Part shown: in pieces, positions 1 to 8,102 of the stretch | How the letters are laid out: each line of letters begins with the position of its first letter | Numbering within the stretch: position 1 is the stretch's first letter | Assembly: GCF_029893325.1 (NCBI RefSeq) | Contig: NZ_JARXWL010000020.1 | Coordinates: 1-57,845, forward strand | DNA length: 57,845 nucleotides | Direction: 5' to 3' | Source: Enterococcus sp. PF1-24 | GTDB taxonomy: Bacteria; Bacillota; Bacilli; Lactobacillales; Enterococcaceae | Notes under the pieces: model-generated | What the model was told of the DNA's origin: nothing | Databases searched by the model: none | Seen by the model: only the letters and a program-made list of their open reading frames with translations | Program-made: the position numbers and the translations under genes

Positions 1-1
1 T

Positions 2-57
2 AAAAAAACAGAAATCCCACAAAACCATAATGGTTTTCATAGAATTTCTTTTTTTTG
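2..57. terminator. Bidirectional intrinsic terminator downstream of ribU
   Basis: An inverted repeat pairs about 10-27 with 31-49 and has an A-run on the left and a T-run on the right, so it could stop transcription on either strand. On the minus strand it lies just beyond the ribU stop codon. A GGGGCTGTGACA motif (minus strand, 81-92) sits between ribU and this hairpin. Confidence 0.7.
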
Positions 58-112
58 AAACTACGAACATAATTTACTTATGTCACAGCCCCTTTGCTAT
101 TGAAAAAAATCT

Positions 113-697
113 TTAAATGGTCTCGCCAATATATTTTTGTTGGCGAGTTAACCACGGTAACAATCTAGCATGTAGCACTAAAAAGACTACACTAACAATA
201 CTGCCTTTTACTAAGTTAAACGGTACAATCGCCACTAAAATATAGCGCTCTAACGCCATCCCTAAGGGCCATCCTAAAATTTTCAGATATAAAGGCGTTA
301 GCACAAAATAATTCGCTATACTCATAAACACCGTCATTAATAAAATTCCGCTGAAAACACCTAAAACTTTATTTCGTTTTGTATTTGTTTGCTTTTTAAA
401 AAAGAAAAACATCGGCATGGTAAACATAATCGTTGCTAAAAAACTCGCCCCATCACCAATCAAATTATCAAGAGAAAAACCCGTCATTGCCAAATGAACT
501 AAGGAACGAATAAAAGCCGTCGCCACCCCAGCCATAGGCCCATATAAAAATAAACTCATCATAACCGGAATATCACTAAAATCAATTTTTAAGTAATTAA
601 AGCCTGGTATTACAGGGAAACTTACTAATTGTAGTACGACTCCCATCGCTGCCAGAATTGCGACAGCCATCATTTTGTGAACACGATTTTTTTGCAT
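113..697 (-). CDS. ribU: Riboflavin ECF transporter substrate-binding subunit RibU
   Basis: This is the membrane S-component that binds riboflavin and works with the shared energy-coupling module (EcfA, EcfA', EcfT), which is not encoded here. The 194-residue product is very hydrophobic, with about five to six membrane segments. It carries the family-type stretch LKIDFSDIPVMMSLFLYGP near residues 36-54. The reading frame extends 17 codons further upstream, but ATG at 697 is chosen because AGGAGG lies about eight bases before it. The FMN riboswitch and terminator directly upstream support both substrate and regulation. The gene is monocistronic. Confidence 0.93.
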   Translation of the reverse strand: MQKNRVHKMMAVAILAAMGVVLQLVSFPVIPGFNYLKIDFSDIPVMMSLFLYGPMAGVATAFIRSLVHLAMTGFSLDNLIGDGASFLATIMFTMPMFFFFKKQTNTKRNKVLGVFSGILLMTVFMSIANYFVLTPLYLKILGWPLGMALERYILVAIVPFNLVKGSIVSVVFLVLHARLLPWLTRQQKYIGETI

Positions 698-764
698 AAA
701 CAGAAATCCTCCTATTAAGGATACATCTTCCGTGACATAGTTAAACAAAACATTCCTTCAACGC

Positions 765-800
765 TAAAAAACTCTATTTTTCCGCAGGGAAAAATAGAGT
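765..800 (-). terminator. Riboswitch-controlled terminator (expression platform) of ribU
   Basis: A 13-bp stem (771-783 with 788-800, loop GCAG) is followed on the minus strand by a T-run. It lies between the FMN aptamer and the ribU start, so FMN binding is expected to favour this terminator. The adjoining segment 801-835 contains CGAAATAAATTTCG-type complementarity that could form the alternative antiterminator. Confidence 0.85.
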
Positions 801-834
801 TACTCGCTCGAAATTTATTTCGCTCAAATAAGCC

Positions 835-962
835 CCTATCTTCTTTATCCAGACTTTACTGTCGGTATCGGAATTTCACCGAATCGGCCACTAAAATCAA
901 TTAGTGGGTCGTGGACTATTACCACCGGTCGGGAATTTCACCCTGCCCCTGAAGACGAACCT
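835..962 (-). ncRNA. FMN riboswitch (RFN element)
   Basis: The minus strand has the conserved RFN landmarks in order: the closing stem CTTC/GAAG, AGGGGCAGGGTGAAATTCCC, GACCGGTGGTAATAGTCCACGACCC split across the following helices, a variable hairpin (CACTAATTGATTTTAGTG), GGTGAAATTCCGATACCG and ACAGTAAAGTCTGGAT. All expected helices are present, so this is a complete aptamer. It controls ribU through the terminator at 765-800. Confidence 0.95.
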
Positions 963-987
963 TGTTTAATTTTTTATTTCACCTTTG

Positions 988-1015
988 ATTATACTTACTT
1001 AACTTAAAAATACAA
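988..1015 (-). promoter_or_regulatory. Promoter of ribU
   Basis: On the minus strand there is TTGTAT (1010-1015), a 16-bp spacer and a perfect TATAAT (988-993). The predicted start is shortly before the FMN aptamer. Confidence 0.6.
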
Positions 1016-1106
1016 TACTTTTGCTCAATTTAATTAAAATAAAGTTTCTTTTCTACCATATATAGTGTTTCATATCTTCTTTTTTTACTGATATAATTAA
1101 ATAAAT

Positions 1107-1136
1107 TTGAAGTTGTCAATGAGTTTTAAATATAGT
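1107..1136 (+). promoter_or_regulatory. Probable promoter of the zinc-ribbon gene
   Basis: TTGAAG (1107-1112), an 18-bp spacer and TATAGT (1131-1136) lie about 50 bases before the start codon. This is a plausible but not consensus promoter. Confidence 0.4.
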
Positions 1137-1188
1137 AGAAAGATTAGTCAGTTATGCAGTCAAATAAAATGATAAAGGAGAAATGAAT

Positions 1189-1461
1189 ATGAATGAACAA
1201 AAATTTTGCCAAAGCTGTGGTATGCCATTGGACAAACATGAGGTGGTTGGTACAAATACTGACCAAAGCAAAAATGAGGATTATTGTATTTATTGCTTTA
1301 AGGATGGGGAATTTACTCAGGATGTGACAATGGATGAAATGATTGAAATTAGCCGAGAGCACATGAGTGAGATTTTTGCAAATGATTCCAATTACAATGA
1401 GCAGGAAGCTGTAGCTAAAATGCAATCATTCTTTCCTAAACTCAAACGGTGGAGAGCCTAA
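1189..1461 (+). CDS. Small zinc-ribbon domain protein
   Basis: A 90-residue protein starting MNEQKFCQSCGMPL with a second CxxC (DYCIYCFKDGEF). The spacing fits the putative zinc-ribbon family usually found as short stand-alone proteins (Pfam Zn_ribbon_2 type). The C-terminal half is helical and charged. The start is placed at 1189 because AAAGGAG at 1174-1180 is eight bases upstream, whereas an in-frame ATG at 1183 is too close. It is one of only three plus-strand genes here. The function is unknown; metal binding is inferred from the four cysteines. Confidence 0.75.
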   Translation: MNEQKFCQSCGMPLDKHEVVGTNTDQSKNEDYCIYCFKDGEFTQDVTMDEMIEISREHMSEIFANDSNYNEQEAVAKMQSFFPKLKRWRA

Positions 1462-1784
1462 TTAATTAACCTGACAACTTCCAGTTTGTCGGTCAGTAAA
1501 TATCAATTTAATAACAATCAATATAACCCGCCAGCTTATATGACACTTAACTATTACTCACACGGCAGTAGTAAAACGGCTCAGGCTAAAATGTTACGGC
1601 TAATAGCCAAGCTTTCTACTACATAATGTACTACTTTTTAGGTGCATTATTTAAGCAAGTTTAATAGAAAAAGTGCAAATGTCTGAAACGCTCACAAATC
1701 CGTATAGTATATGGGTTTGTGAGCGTTTATTATGATTTAAGAAAGTTAGTGAATTTTTATATCATTTTTACTTAAAAAACAACT
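1462..1784. other. Non-coding interval between zinc-ribbon gene and rluB
   Basis: No credible gene was seen in about 320 bp. Two hairpins stand out: a short one near 1471-1496, just after the zinc-ribbon stop, and a long 13-bp stem at 1686-1728 (AAACGCTCACAAA pairing with TTTGTGAGCGTTT). The second lies between convergent genes and could end transcripts from both sides, but neither flank has a good T-run. I could not match the rest to a known element. Confidence 0.5.
1686..1728. terminator. Possible bidirectional terminator hairpin
   Basis: A 13-bp near-perfect stem with a 17-base loop lies between the convergent zinc-ribbon gene and rluB. The lack of a clear T-run on either side makes this uncertain. 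Confidence 0.4.
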
Positions 1785-2504
1785 CTAATTTTTAGCTTCA
1801 TGCAATAGTTGTTTGACTTCTTTTTTTGAAAGCTCACGAAATTGTCCCGGACGTAAGCCTTGTAAAGTTAAAGAACCAAAACGTTCTCTTTTTAATTTTT
1901 GTACAGGCAACTGCACGGCTTGAAGCATATTTTTCACTTGGTGTTTGCGTCCTTCATGAATCGTCAATTCTACCACACTACTATTAGTTTTTGGATCAAC
2001 TGAAATAATATTAAAACGCGCGGGCGCTGTTTTTTTACCTTCAATCCGAATTCCTTTTCTTAAAGGCATTAATAATTCTTTTGTTGCTAAGCCTTTTACT
2101 TTTGCTACATAGACTTTATCAATTTCATTACTAGGATGCGTTAACACTTGCGCGAACTCTCCATCGTTTGTTAACAATAAAAGCCCAGTAGTATCGTAAT
2201 CTAAGCGTCCTACCGGATAAATCCGTCGGGTTTCATCACCGATTAAATCAGTCACTACACGACGATTTTTATCATCTTTAACGGCCGAGATAACACCTTT
2301 AGGTTTATACAATAAATAGTAAACATGATTTTCTTGAGTAATCGGAATACCGTCAACTTCCACTTGATCACCACGGCCCACCTGTACGCCTAATTCTTTA
2401 ATGACCTTCCCGTTAACCTTTACACGACCAGCTAAAATATATTCTTCGGCTTTTCTTCTTGAAGCAATCCCTGCATGGGCAATTACTTTTTGTAAACGTT
2501 CCAT
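1785..2504 (-). CDS. rluB: 23S rRNA pseudouridine synthase, RluB family
   Basis: This enzyme converts a uridine of 23S rRNA to pseudouridine (position 2605 in E. coli numbering for RluB). An N-terminal S4 RNA-binding domain (residues 1-60, MERLQKVIAHAGIASRRKAE) precedes the RsuA/RluB catalytic domain. The motif GRLDYDTTGLLLLTNDGEF holds the catalytic aspartate. The length of 239 residues is normal. It is last in the xerD-scpA-scpB-rluB operon, 12 bp after scpB, the usual Firmicutes order. RsuA-family members are hard to separate, so the exact target is inferred from gene order. Confidence 0.9.
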   Translation of the reverse strand: MERLQKVIAHAGIASRRKAEEYILAGRVKVNGKVIKELGVQVGRGDQVEVDGIPITQENHVYYLLYKPKGVISAVKDDKNRRVVTDLIGDETRRIYPVGRLDYDTTGLLLLTNDGEFAQVLTHPSNEIDKVYVAKVKGLATKELLMPLRKGIRIEGKKTAPARFNIISVDPKTNSSVVELTIHEGRKHQVKNMLQAVQLPVQKLKRERFGSLTLQGLRPGQFRELSKKEVKQLLHEAKN

Positions 2505-2516
2505 GATGTATCCCCC

Positions 2517-3164
2517 TTATTGTTCTTCCAGCTCAGTGCTTTCTGGAAGAACTTCCTCTGCATCAGAAGCTTCATTTTCTTCTTCTAAGGCTAAATCTGT
2601 TTTGTTGTAGCGATTATAGAATAAATCAAAAGGCATTTCCGCCTCTAACTCCATTTCCATATCATCAATCGCTGGCAATTCCTCTAATGATTTTAAAGCA
2701 AAGAAATCCATAAAATACGGCGTCGTTCCATACAAAATTGCCCGACCAGGACCTTCAACTCGACCCTTTTCTTGAATTAACTGGCGAGCAACTAATTTTT
2801 GAACCGCCCCTGAAGACTGCACACCACGAATTTCATCAATTTGCATCCGGGTAATCGGTTGTTTATAAGCAATAATTGATAAAGTTTCTAAAGCCGCTTG
2901 CGATAAGTTGTTAGAAATTGGTGATTGCGCATATTTTTTCAATAAAGGCGCACAAGCTTTTTTAGTGGTTAAAACAAAATGATTGCCTGTTTCCATAATA
3001 TGTAAAGCACAATCTTCAATTTCACCATAATGGGCTTCTAAAGTTTCTAACATTTCGTAAGTAGTTGCCGTTGTTTCATCTAATAGATAACTTAATTCTT
3101 CTAAACTAATACCTTCTTCACCCACAACAAAAAGTAGTGCTTCTAAATTTCTTTGAGTACTCAT
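2517..3164 (-). CDS. scpB: Segregation and condensation protein B
   Basis: ScpB is the winged-helix (kite) subunit of the SMC-ScpAB condensin, which compacts and separates new chromosomes near the origin. The 215-residue product has the two winged-helix domains expected. The best-conserved stretch is SQAALETLSIIAYKQPITRM and following residues (about 88-115), with VEGPGRAILYGTTPYFM near 137. The C-terminus is an acidic, probably disordered tail (EEENEASDAEE). It lies 17 bp after scpA in the same operon. Confidence 0.95.
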   Translation of the reverse strand: MSTQRNLEALLFVVGEEGISLEELSYLLDETTATTYEMLETLEAHYGEIEDCALHIMETGNHFVLTTKKACAPLLKKYAQSPISNNLSQAALETLSIIAYKQPITRMQIDEIRGVQSSGAVQKLVARQLIQEKGRVEGPGRAILYGTTPYFMDFFALKSLEELPAIDDMEMELEAEMPFDLFYNRYNKTDLALEEENEASDAEEVLPESTELEEQ

Positions 3165-3181
3165 TTTTTTCGCTCCTAAAA

Positions 3182-3946
3182 CTATTTCGCTTCTTCAACC
3201 TTTGCGCCAGCATACAACATAATCGGACTATAGTTATCCGTTTGCTCCACGCGAATCGAACCTTTTTTCATCAACTCTAACAACGCCATAAATGTCGTGA
3301 CAACTTCTCGCTTAGAATAGCTACTAAAAAAGCTTTCAAAAGATTGACCGCCAGATATTTTATGCAATTTCTGCTCGATATAATCCATTTTTTCTTCAAT
3401 GGAAATTTCTTCTGACGTAATCGTTGTTTCAACGGGCTGTTTCTTTTTACGCTTTTCTAACATATTATGAAAAGCTAAAAACAAATCAATTGTGTTAAAC
3501 TGCTTTTCAGGTTTCACAGCCACTTCTTCTCGATATTGACTGACATCCATAGCTTCTTTGCTATAATACAAGCTACGTTCATCCGCTCTGTCAGAGAGCA
3601 CTTCGGCAGCATATTTAAACTTACGATACTCCAACAACTGAGCAACTAAAGCATCCCGCGGGTCTTCGCCGGTTTCAATCATTTCATCTTCATCAAAAGC
3701 CAACTCTTGTTTTGGTAATAGCATCTGGCTTTTAATCGCCATTAAAGTTGCCGCCATTACTAAATAATCACCAGCTAGCTCTAGCTCCAGCGTTTGCATT
3801 GCGTGAATATAACCCATGTATTGTTCCGTCACTTCAACAATCGGAATATCATAAATGTCGATTTCTAATTTTTTAATTAGATGTAGTAATAAATCTAAAG
3901 GCCCTTCAAAAACATCTAATTTTACTATAATTTCATCCAATATCAT
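3182..3946 (-). CDS. scpA: Segregation and condensation protein A
   Basis: ScpA is the kleisin subunit that bridges the SMC heads. The N-terminal signature VFEGPLDLLLHLIKKLEIDI (about residues 12-31) is diagnostic, and the C-terminal winged helix ends near residue 250. The length of 254 is normal. The ATG at 3946 is only three bases from AGGAG, so the in-frame TTG at 3940, nine bases away, may be the real start. It lies between xerD and scpB. Confidence 0.95.
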   Translation of the reverse strand: MILDEIIVKLDVFEGPLDLLLHLIKKLEIDIYDIPIVEVTEQYMGYIHAMQTLELELAGDYLVMAATLMAIKSQMLLPKQELAFDEDEMIETGEDPRDALVAQLLEYRKFKYAAEVLSDRADERSLYYSKEAMDVSQYREEVAVKPEKQFNTIDLFLAFHNMLEKRKKKQPVETTITSEEISIEEKMDYIEQKLHKISGGQSFESFFSSYSKREVVTTFMALLELMKKGSIRVEQTDNYSPIMLYAGAKVEEAK

Positions 3947-3965
3947 TAGCTCCTATGATTCTGTA

Positions 3966-4856
3966 TTAAGCCCTTGGGAAAAATTCTTTATAAACATCTG
4001 TCATACGTTTTTTAGTAATATGAGTATAAATTTGTGTTGTGGAAATATCCGCATGACCTAATAATTCTTGCACTGTCCGTAAATCAGCCCCATTCTCCAA
4101 CAAATGCGTCGCAAAACTATGACGTAAAGTATGGGGAGTGACTGTTTTAGTGATACCAGCTTTTTGTACAGTTGCTTTTAAATTCTTCCAGATTCCTTGG
4201 CGAGTTAAGCCATTACCATGGCTATTAACAAATAATAACACTTCATCAGGATTTTTTTTCACCAACTGTGGTCTGACTTCCGATAAATAGCGTTCAATCC
4301 AATGAATGGCATAGTCACCTAAAGGAATAATCCGTTCTTTATCCCCTTTACCAATCGTTTGTAATAGCCCCATAGATAAATGTAAATCCCCTAATTTCAA
4401 ACCGATTAATTCACTGACCCGCACCCCTGTCGCATACATCACTTCAAGAATGGCTCGATCACGAATCCCTAAAGGCTTAGTTGTATCAGGTGTTTCAATA
4501 ATTTTTTCCACTTCTTCAAGACTTAAAGTATGAGGTAATTTTTGTGATTTTTTCGGAGAATCAATATGTTGCATGGGATCATGCTCACTATAACGCTCCT
4601 GCCGCAAAAATTGATGAAAACGCCGCAAAGTTGAAATCATCCGCGTGATTGAGGCGGTTGCCAAACCATCATTTTGCAATTTTTGCAAAAAATCCACAAT
4701 TGTATAACGATCAATCTGCTGCCAATCCGTAATCTGACAACTAGTCAAAAATTCTAAATAATGATTTAAATCCCGTTCATAACTAATCCGCGTGTTATAA
4801 GAAAGTCCCCGCTCAATCGTCAAATAATGCAAATACTCTTCAACTTGCTTCTTCAT
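3966..4856 (-). CDS. xerD: Tyrosine recombinase XerD
   Basis: XerD resolves chromosome dimers at dif together with a partner recombinase. The 296-residue protein has an N-terminal SAM-like core-binding domain (1-85) and a C-terminal catalytic domain. Visible catalytic residues are Arg in ATGVRVSEL, Lys in GKGDKERIIPL, the HTLRHSFATHLL box, and LGHADISTTQIYTH with the tyrosine nucleophile. ATG at 4856 is preferred over the GTG/ATG at 4868/4865 because AAGGTG is nine bases upstream and the length then matches XerD. Heading the scpAB operon is typical of XerD, not XerC. Confidence 0.93.
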   Translation of the reverse strand: MKKQVEEYLHYLTIERGLSYNTRISYERDLNHYLEFLTSCQITDWQQIDRYTIVDFLQKLQNDGLATASITRMISTLRRFHQFLRQERYSEHDPMQHIDSPKKSQKLPHTLSLEEVEKIIETPDTTKPLGIRDRAILEVMYATGVRVSELIGLKLGDLHLSMGLLQTIGKGDKERIIPLGDYAIHWIERYLSEVRPQLVKKNPDEVLLFVNSHGNGLTRQGIWKNLKATVQKAGITKTVTPHTLRHSFATHLLENGADLRTVQELLGHADISTTQIYTHITKKRMTDVYKEFFPRA

Positions 4857-4966
4857 CACTCTCATCACCTTATGATTATCTTACAAGCCAACTTAACAAA
4901 AAAAGCTAGCTAACCTTATTATCATAACAAATTCTCACCAAAAAGAAAAGAATAGCCGAGGAACAA

Positions 4967-5085
4967 AAAAGCGGAGAACGTTCGCTCAACTCCCGAGTAA
5001 AATGCATAAACAAATATAGTGGTGTTCTTTACCACGGATTTGTTTATCATTTTATTGAGTGGAGTTAACGTCCGCAGCTAGACTA
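4967..5085. repeat. Dispersed palindromic repeat, copy A
   Basis: A roughly 118-bp imperfect palindrome running from AAAAGCGGAGAACG to CGCAGCTAGAC. Paired arms include GCGGA/TCCGC, AACTC/GAGTT, AAAATG/CATTTT, CATAAACAAAT/ATTTGTTTAT and GTGGT/ACCAC. Arm sequences differ from the neighbouring copy B yet stay complementary. It lies between the xerD start and the end of the sugar-acid operon. Confidence 0.85.
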
Positions 5086-5086
5086 C

Positions 5087-5208
5087 AAAAAAAGCGGAGA
5101 GGGCTCGTTCAGCTCTCGAGCAAAATGCAGAATTAAATTATAGCGGTGTTTTATACCGCGAATTTTATTCTCATTTTGTCAAAGAGAGTTAGCCCGCGTA
5201 GCTAGATT
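5087..5208. repeat. Dispersed palindromic repeat, copy B
   Basis: Direct tandem neighbour of copy A and in the same orientation. Arms include GGGCT/AGCCC, AGCTCTC/GAGAGTT, CAAAATG/CATTTTG and TATAGCGGT/ACCGCGA. It ends in AGCTAGAT. Confidence 0.85.
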
Positions 5209-5256
5209 AAAAAAAATGGAGGACGTTTGTTCAACGCCTGAATAAAATTCTAAACC
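5209..5256. repeat. Dispersed palindromic repeat, truncated copy C
   Basis: Only the left arm is present: AAAATGGAGGACGTTTGTTC, followed by AACGCCTGAATAAAATTC. It is cut off just before the terminator at 5261. Confidence 0.6.
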
Positions 5257-5260
5257 ACAA

Positions 5261-5291
5261 AAAAAGTCAAAAAGTACAATGCTTTTTGACT
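5261..5291 (-). terminator. Terminator of the sugar-acid operon
   Basis: A 10-bp stem (5265-5274 with 5282-5291) is followed on the minus strand by a T-run, 14 bases after the HAD stop codon. Confidence 0.85.
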
Positions 5292-5304
5292 AATTTTTTA
5301 TTTA

Positions 5305-6024
5305 TCATAAATATAACTCTTTTTTAGCTAAGAAGTTTTTAGCATGGTGTAAATCAAAAAATTGAAAATCCGCGGGTGCTGGTTTTTCTCTAACAAAAGA
5401 TAAGTCTTTTAACAACGGATAATGTCCTTTTCTAGTAGGTAAATCCGTAATATTATCTTCGACCAAAATAGATAAAATCCCTGCCCGTTTAGCCGCTTCA
5501 ATCCCAGCAGCTGAATCTTCAAAAACTAAAGCATTTTCTGGCGAAATGTCTGTTTTTTCACAAGCTGCTAAAAAGATTTCTGGATTAGGTTTACCAGAAC
5601 TGACTTCATCACCAGAAATAATCACATCAAAGTAATCCGTTAAGCCTTCAACTTTTAAGAACTCAGCAATTTTTTCTTGATGATTTGATGAAGCTAAAGC
5701 GATAACTAACTGATTTTCTTTAGCGAACTCTAAAATTTCAACGGCACCGTTTTTTTTATAGACCCTTTTTTCTTCAGCGTAGATTTCATTTTTAAATTGA
5801 TTCATGGCATCTCGCCATTCATTATAAGGAACGTCTGCCCCGTATAATTCTTCCATACCTAACCGAATCGCATCTTCTTTTTGCCCGGTTAAATAATAAT
5901 AAACATTATGTGTTATCTCATAATCATATTTTTCAGCCGATTTTAAATATGCGCGATAGGCTAAACGACCTGTTTCTATTAATAAGCCATCCATATCAAA
6001 AATAAATAACTTTATTTTATGCAT
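5305..6024 (-). CDS. HAD-superfamily sugar phosphatase / beta-phosphoglucomutase-like
   Basis: A 239-residue haloacid-dehalogenase-fold phosphotransferase of the subfamily IA type. Motif I is FDMDGLLIET (nucleophile and acid aspartates), motif II is ALASSN, motif III is the lysine in SGKPNPEIF, and motif IV is VFEDSAAGIEAAKRAG. A helical cap follows motif I. It is the last gene of the operon, 23 bp after the KDPG aldolase. It probably dephosphorylates a sugar phosphate, perhaps relieving build-up of a toxic intermediate. The precise substrate cannot be read from sequence. Confidence 0.75.
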   Translation of the reverse strand: MHKIKLFIFDMDGLLIETGRLAYRAYLKSAEKYDYEITHNVYYYLTGQKEDAIRLGMEELYGADVPYNEWRDAMNQFKNEIYAEEKRVYKKNGAVEILEFAKENQLVIALASSNHQEKIAEFLKVEGLTDYFDVIISGDEVSSGKPNPEIFLAACEKTDISPENALVFEDSAAGIEAAKRAGILSILVEDNITDLPTRKGHYPLLKDLSFVREKPAPADFQFFDLHHAKNFLAKKELYL

Positions 6025-6047
6025 TTATTTCACCTAAGTTTCTTGAA

Positions 6048-6698
6048 TTATTTTAGCTTATTATCTCTTTTTTCGACTAATTTCCGTAAATTTTCGTCTG
6101 CTGTTTGACCATTATCCTTTTTAAGAGCTGATTCAGAAATAATAAAGGAACCGCCAACCGCAATAATATGCTCATTTTCCAGATACTCTAAATAATTTTC
6201 TTCATTAATACCACCAGTTGGTAAAAATTTCACATCATAAAAAGGTCCGCTTAAAGCATTAATAGCTTTTAAGCCCCCGTAAATATCAGCAGGGAAAAAT
6301 TTCACTACTTTAATGCCGTACTCACAAGCCCGTTGAATATCATTTGGCGTAGCTGTTCCCGGGAAAACAGGAATATCTTCAGCGATACAATATTCAATTA
6401 CTTCAGGCACTAACGCTGGTGAAACAATAAATTTAGCGCCATTAGCGACTGCGCTTTTAGCTTCTGCCAATGTTCTAACAGTTCCAGCGCCAACGATTAA
6501 TTCCCCAGATGCCGCTAATTGTTTAATCGCTGCTGTTGCTAAATCACTTCGATAAGTCACTTCAATAAAGCGCACTTCATTTTTAACTAAAACTTCTTCT
6601 AAGCGGCCTAAACAAGATAAATCAGTAGCTGTATATAAAGGTAACAACTTGGTTTGGGCAATTTTTTGATATAATTCATGGTTCATATTCGCTAACAT
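6048..6698 (-). CDS. eda: 2-keto-3-deoxy-6-phosphogluconate (KDPG) aldolase
   Basis: A class I aldolase that cleaves KDPG, or a stereoisomer, to pyruvate and glyceraldehyde 3-phosphate. Key features are FIEVTYRSD with the catalytic glutamate (about residue 41), GAGTVRTLAEA, the Schiff-base lysine in VKFFPADIYGG, and the phosphate-binding TGGINEENY. The 216-residue length is typical. It lies downstream of the mannonate-dehydratase-like gene, with a stem-loop between them. Its presence fixes the lower part of the pathway: the substrate must be phosphorylated before this step. Confidence 0.92.
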   Translation of the reverse strand: MLANMNHELYQKIAQTKLLPLYTATDLSCLGRLEEVLVKNEVRFIEVTYRSDLATAAIKQLAASGELIVGAGTVRTLAEAKSAVANGAKFIVSPALVPEVIEYCIAEDIPVFPGTATPNDIQRACEYGIKVVKFFPADIYGGLKAINALSGPFYDVKFLPTGGINEENYLEYLENEHIIAVGGSFIISESALKKDNGQTADENLRKLVEKRDNKLK

Positions 6699-6731
6699 TT
6701 TAAGTTCCCACTTTCCTAATATAAACTTAAG

Positions 6732-6758
6732 GGCTAGGGCTTTAATTAACCCCTAGCC
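6732..6758 (-). other. Intergenic stem-loop between dehydratase and aldolase genes
   Basis: A stem GGCTAGGG/CCCTAGCC with an AT-rich loop and no T-run. It is more likely an RNA-processing or stability hairpin than a terminator. Confidence 0.5.
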
Positions 6759-6781
6759 ACTTTAATTGTAAACTAAATTTT

Positions 6782-7849
6782 TTAGCCCTTCATTTGTGTG
6801 ATAGCTTCATGAAGACCTTGCATATAGGTAATCCCCATAGCACGATCGTAAAGACCATAGCCAGGTCGAGCTACTTCACCCCAAATTGTTCGTCCATGAT
6901 CAGGACGCACCACACCATCAAAGCCGACATCAATTAAAGCCTCCATGATTTTGAACATATCTAAAGAGCCTTCAGGTGTATAATGTGCCGTTTCTTTAAA
7001 TTTGCGTTCTGCCATAAATTCAACATTACGGAAATGTACAAAATTAATGCGATCCCCCACTTCATGAATGATTTCCACCATATCATTATTAGGGTCTGCC
7101 CCTAAAGCACCTGTACAAAGGGTGATGCCATTATAAGGTGAATCCACCAAGCTAGTAATTCGTTTTAAATCAGCTAAATTACGAGTAATTCTTGGTAAAT
7201 CAAAAATTTCCCACGGTGGATCATCCGGATGAATCGCCATCTTAACATCGACTTCTTCACAGACTGGAATCACTCGCTCTAAGAAATATTTCAAGTTTTC
7301 AACTAACATATCTTCCGTTACGCCAGCATACATTTCCATTAAGCCATTGAATTTTTTCAAGCGTGATTCTTCCCAACCGGATAATTGGAAACCTTTTGAT
7401 TGGCTGCTAATTAATTTAAACATTTCGCTTGGTTCCATATTATCAACAACCGCTTGATCATAAACTAATGAAAAACTACCATCTTCATTTTCGTAAGATA
7501 AAGTTGTTTTGGCCCAACCAAAAATTGGTTTAAAGCTATAGCAAATCAGATGAACATCACATTTTGCTAAATTTCTAATGGTTTGAATGTAATTATCAAT
7601 ATATTGATCTCTTTCAGCTGTTCCAGCTTTTATAGCATCATGAATCGCTACACTTTCAATTCCTAATAGTTCTAAATTTTCTTTTTCGATGGAAGTTTTT
7701 AATGCTTGAATTTCAGCTACTTCCCAAACATCGCCAGGCAATTTATCTAGTAATGTCCCGACAATGCCGTTGATACCAGGTATCTGCCGAACATGTTGTA
7801 AAGGTATGGTATCGCCTTTTTCTCCATACCATCTAAATCCCCATTTCAA
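6782..7849 (-). CDS. Divergent mannonate dehydratase (UxuA family)
   Basis: UxuA enzymes dehydrate D-mannonate to 2-keto-3-deoxygluconate using a divalent metal. This 355-residue protein keeps the family frame: FRWYGEKGD at the N-terminus, VRQIPGINGIVG, the AIHPDDPPWEIF block, the CTGALG cysteine, FVHFRN histidine, and RPDHGRTIWGE. These supply the His, Cys, His and Asp metal ligands. One normally fixed motif differs. Typical UxuA has CYNFMPVxDWTRTDL, as I recall it from E. coli, but this protein has CYSFKPIFGWAKTTL. That changes Asn to Ser, Met to Lys, Asp to Gly and Arg to Lys near the active site. A changed or phosphorylated substrate is possible. Confidence 0.85.
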   Translation of the reverse strand: MKWGFRWYGEKGDTIPLQHVRQIPGINGIVGTLLDKLPGDVWEVAEIQALKTSIEKENLELLGIESVAIHDAIKAGTAERDQYIDNYIQTIRNLAKCDVHLICYSFKPIFGWAKTTLSYENEDGSFSLVYDQAVVDNMEPSEMFKLISSQSKGFQLSGWEESRLKKFNGLMEMYAGVTEDMLVENLKYFLERVIPVCEEVDVKMAIHPDDPPWEIFDLPRITRNLADLKRITSLVDSPYNGITLCTGALGADPNNDMVEIIHEVGDRINFVHFRNVEFMAERKFKETAHYTPEGSLDMFKIMEALIDVGFDGVVRPDHGRTIWGEVARPGYGLYDRAMGITYMQGLHEAITQMKG

Positions 7850-7867
7850 ATTGCATCCGCCTTTCTT

Positions 7868-7976
7868 GTTGTCTAGCTACGTGGCTTTGCACCACTCAAC
7901 AAAGTGATAAATAAATTCACGGCAAAAATTTTTTATGCACTTTGCTCGGGTGCAGGGCAAGCCACTCCGCTTTTCT
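7868..7976. repeat. Dispersed palindromic repeat, copy D (inverted orientation)
   Basis: Begins GTCTAGCTACGTGGC and ends GCCACTCCGCTTTTC. Paired arms include GTGGCTT/AAGCCAC, GCACC/GGTGC and AAAGTG/CACTTT. The apical part of one arm appears lost. It lies inside the catabolic operon between the IIA and dehydratase genes. Confidence 0.8.
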
Positions 7977-7978
7977 TA

Positions 7979-8100
7979 TTGTCTAGCTGCGCGAATTTGC
8001 ACCACTCGATAAAGTGAAGAAAAAATTCGCGGTACAAAACACCGCTATAATTTATTCTTGCACTTTACTCAGGTGCAGAGCAACTCGCGCAGCTTTTCTT
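7979..8100. repeat. Dispersed palindromic repeat, copy E (inverted orientation)
   Basis: Tandem to copy D. It has the complete apical hairpin CGCGGTACAAAACACCGCTA and outer arms GCGCGAA.../...CTCGCGC. It begins GTCTAGCTGCGCG and stops three bases before the IIA stop codon. Confidence 0.85.
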
Positions 8101-8102
8101 AT

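Noticed and set aside
1144-1425. Minus-strand 93-residue open frame over the zinc-ribbon gene
   Set aside because: The plus strand encodes a recognisable zinc ribbon with a strong AAAGGAG site; the opposite frame has no such support.
1462-1784. Insertion-sequence remnant after the zinc-ribbon gene
   Set aside because: Hairpins and a lack of genes suggested one, but no transposase fragment, matched end repeats or target duplication could be seen.
4900-5256. Possible CRISPR array from closely spaced repeats
   Set aside because: The units are about 118-bp palindromes in tandem, not 25-37-bp direct repeats with unique spacers, and no cas gene is nearby.
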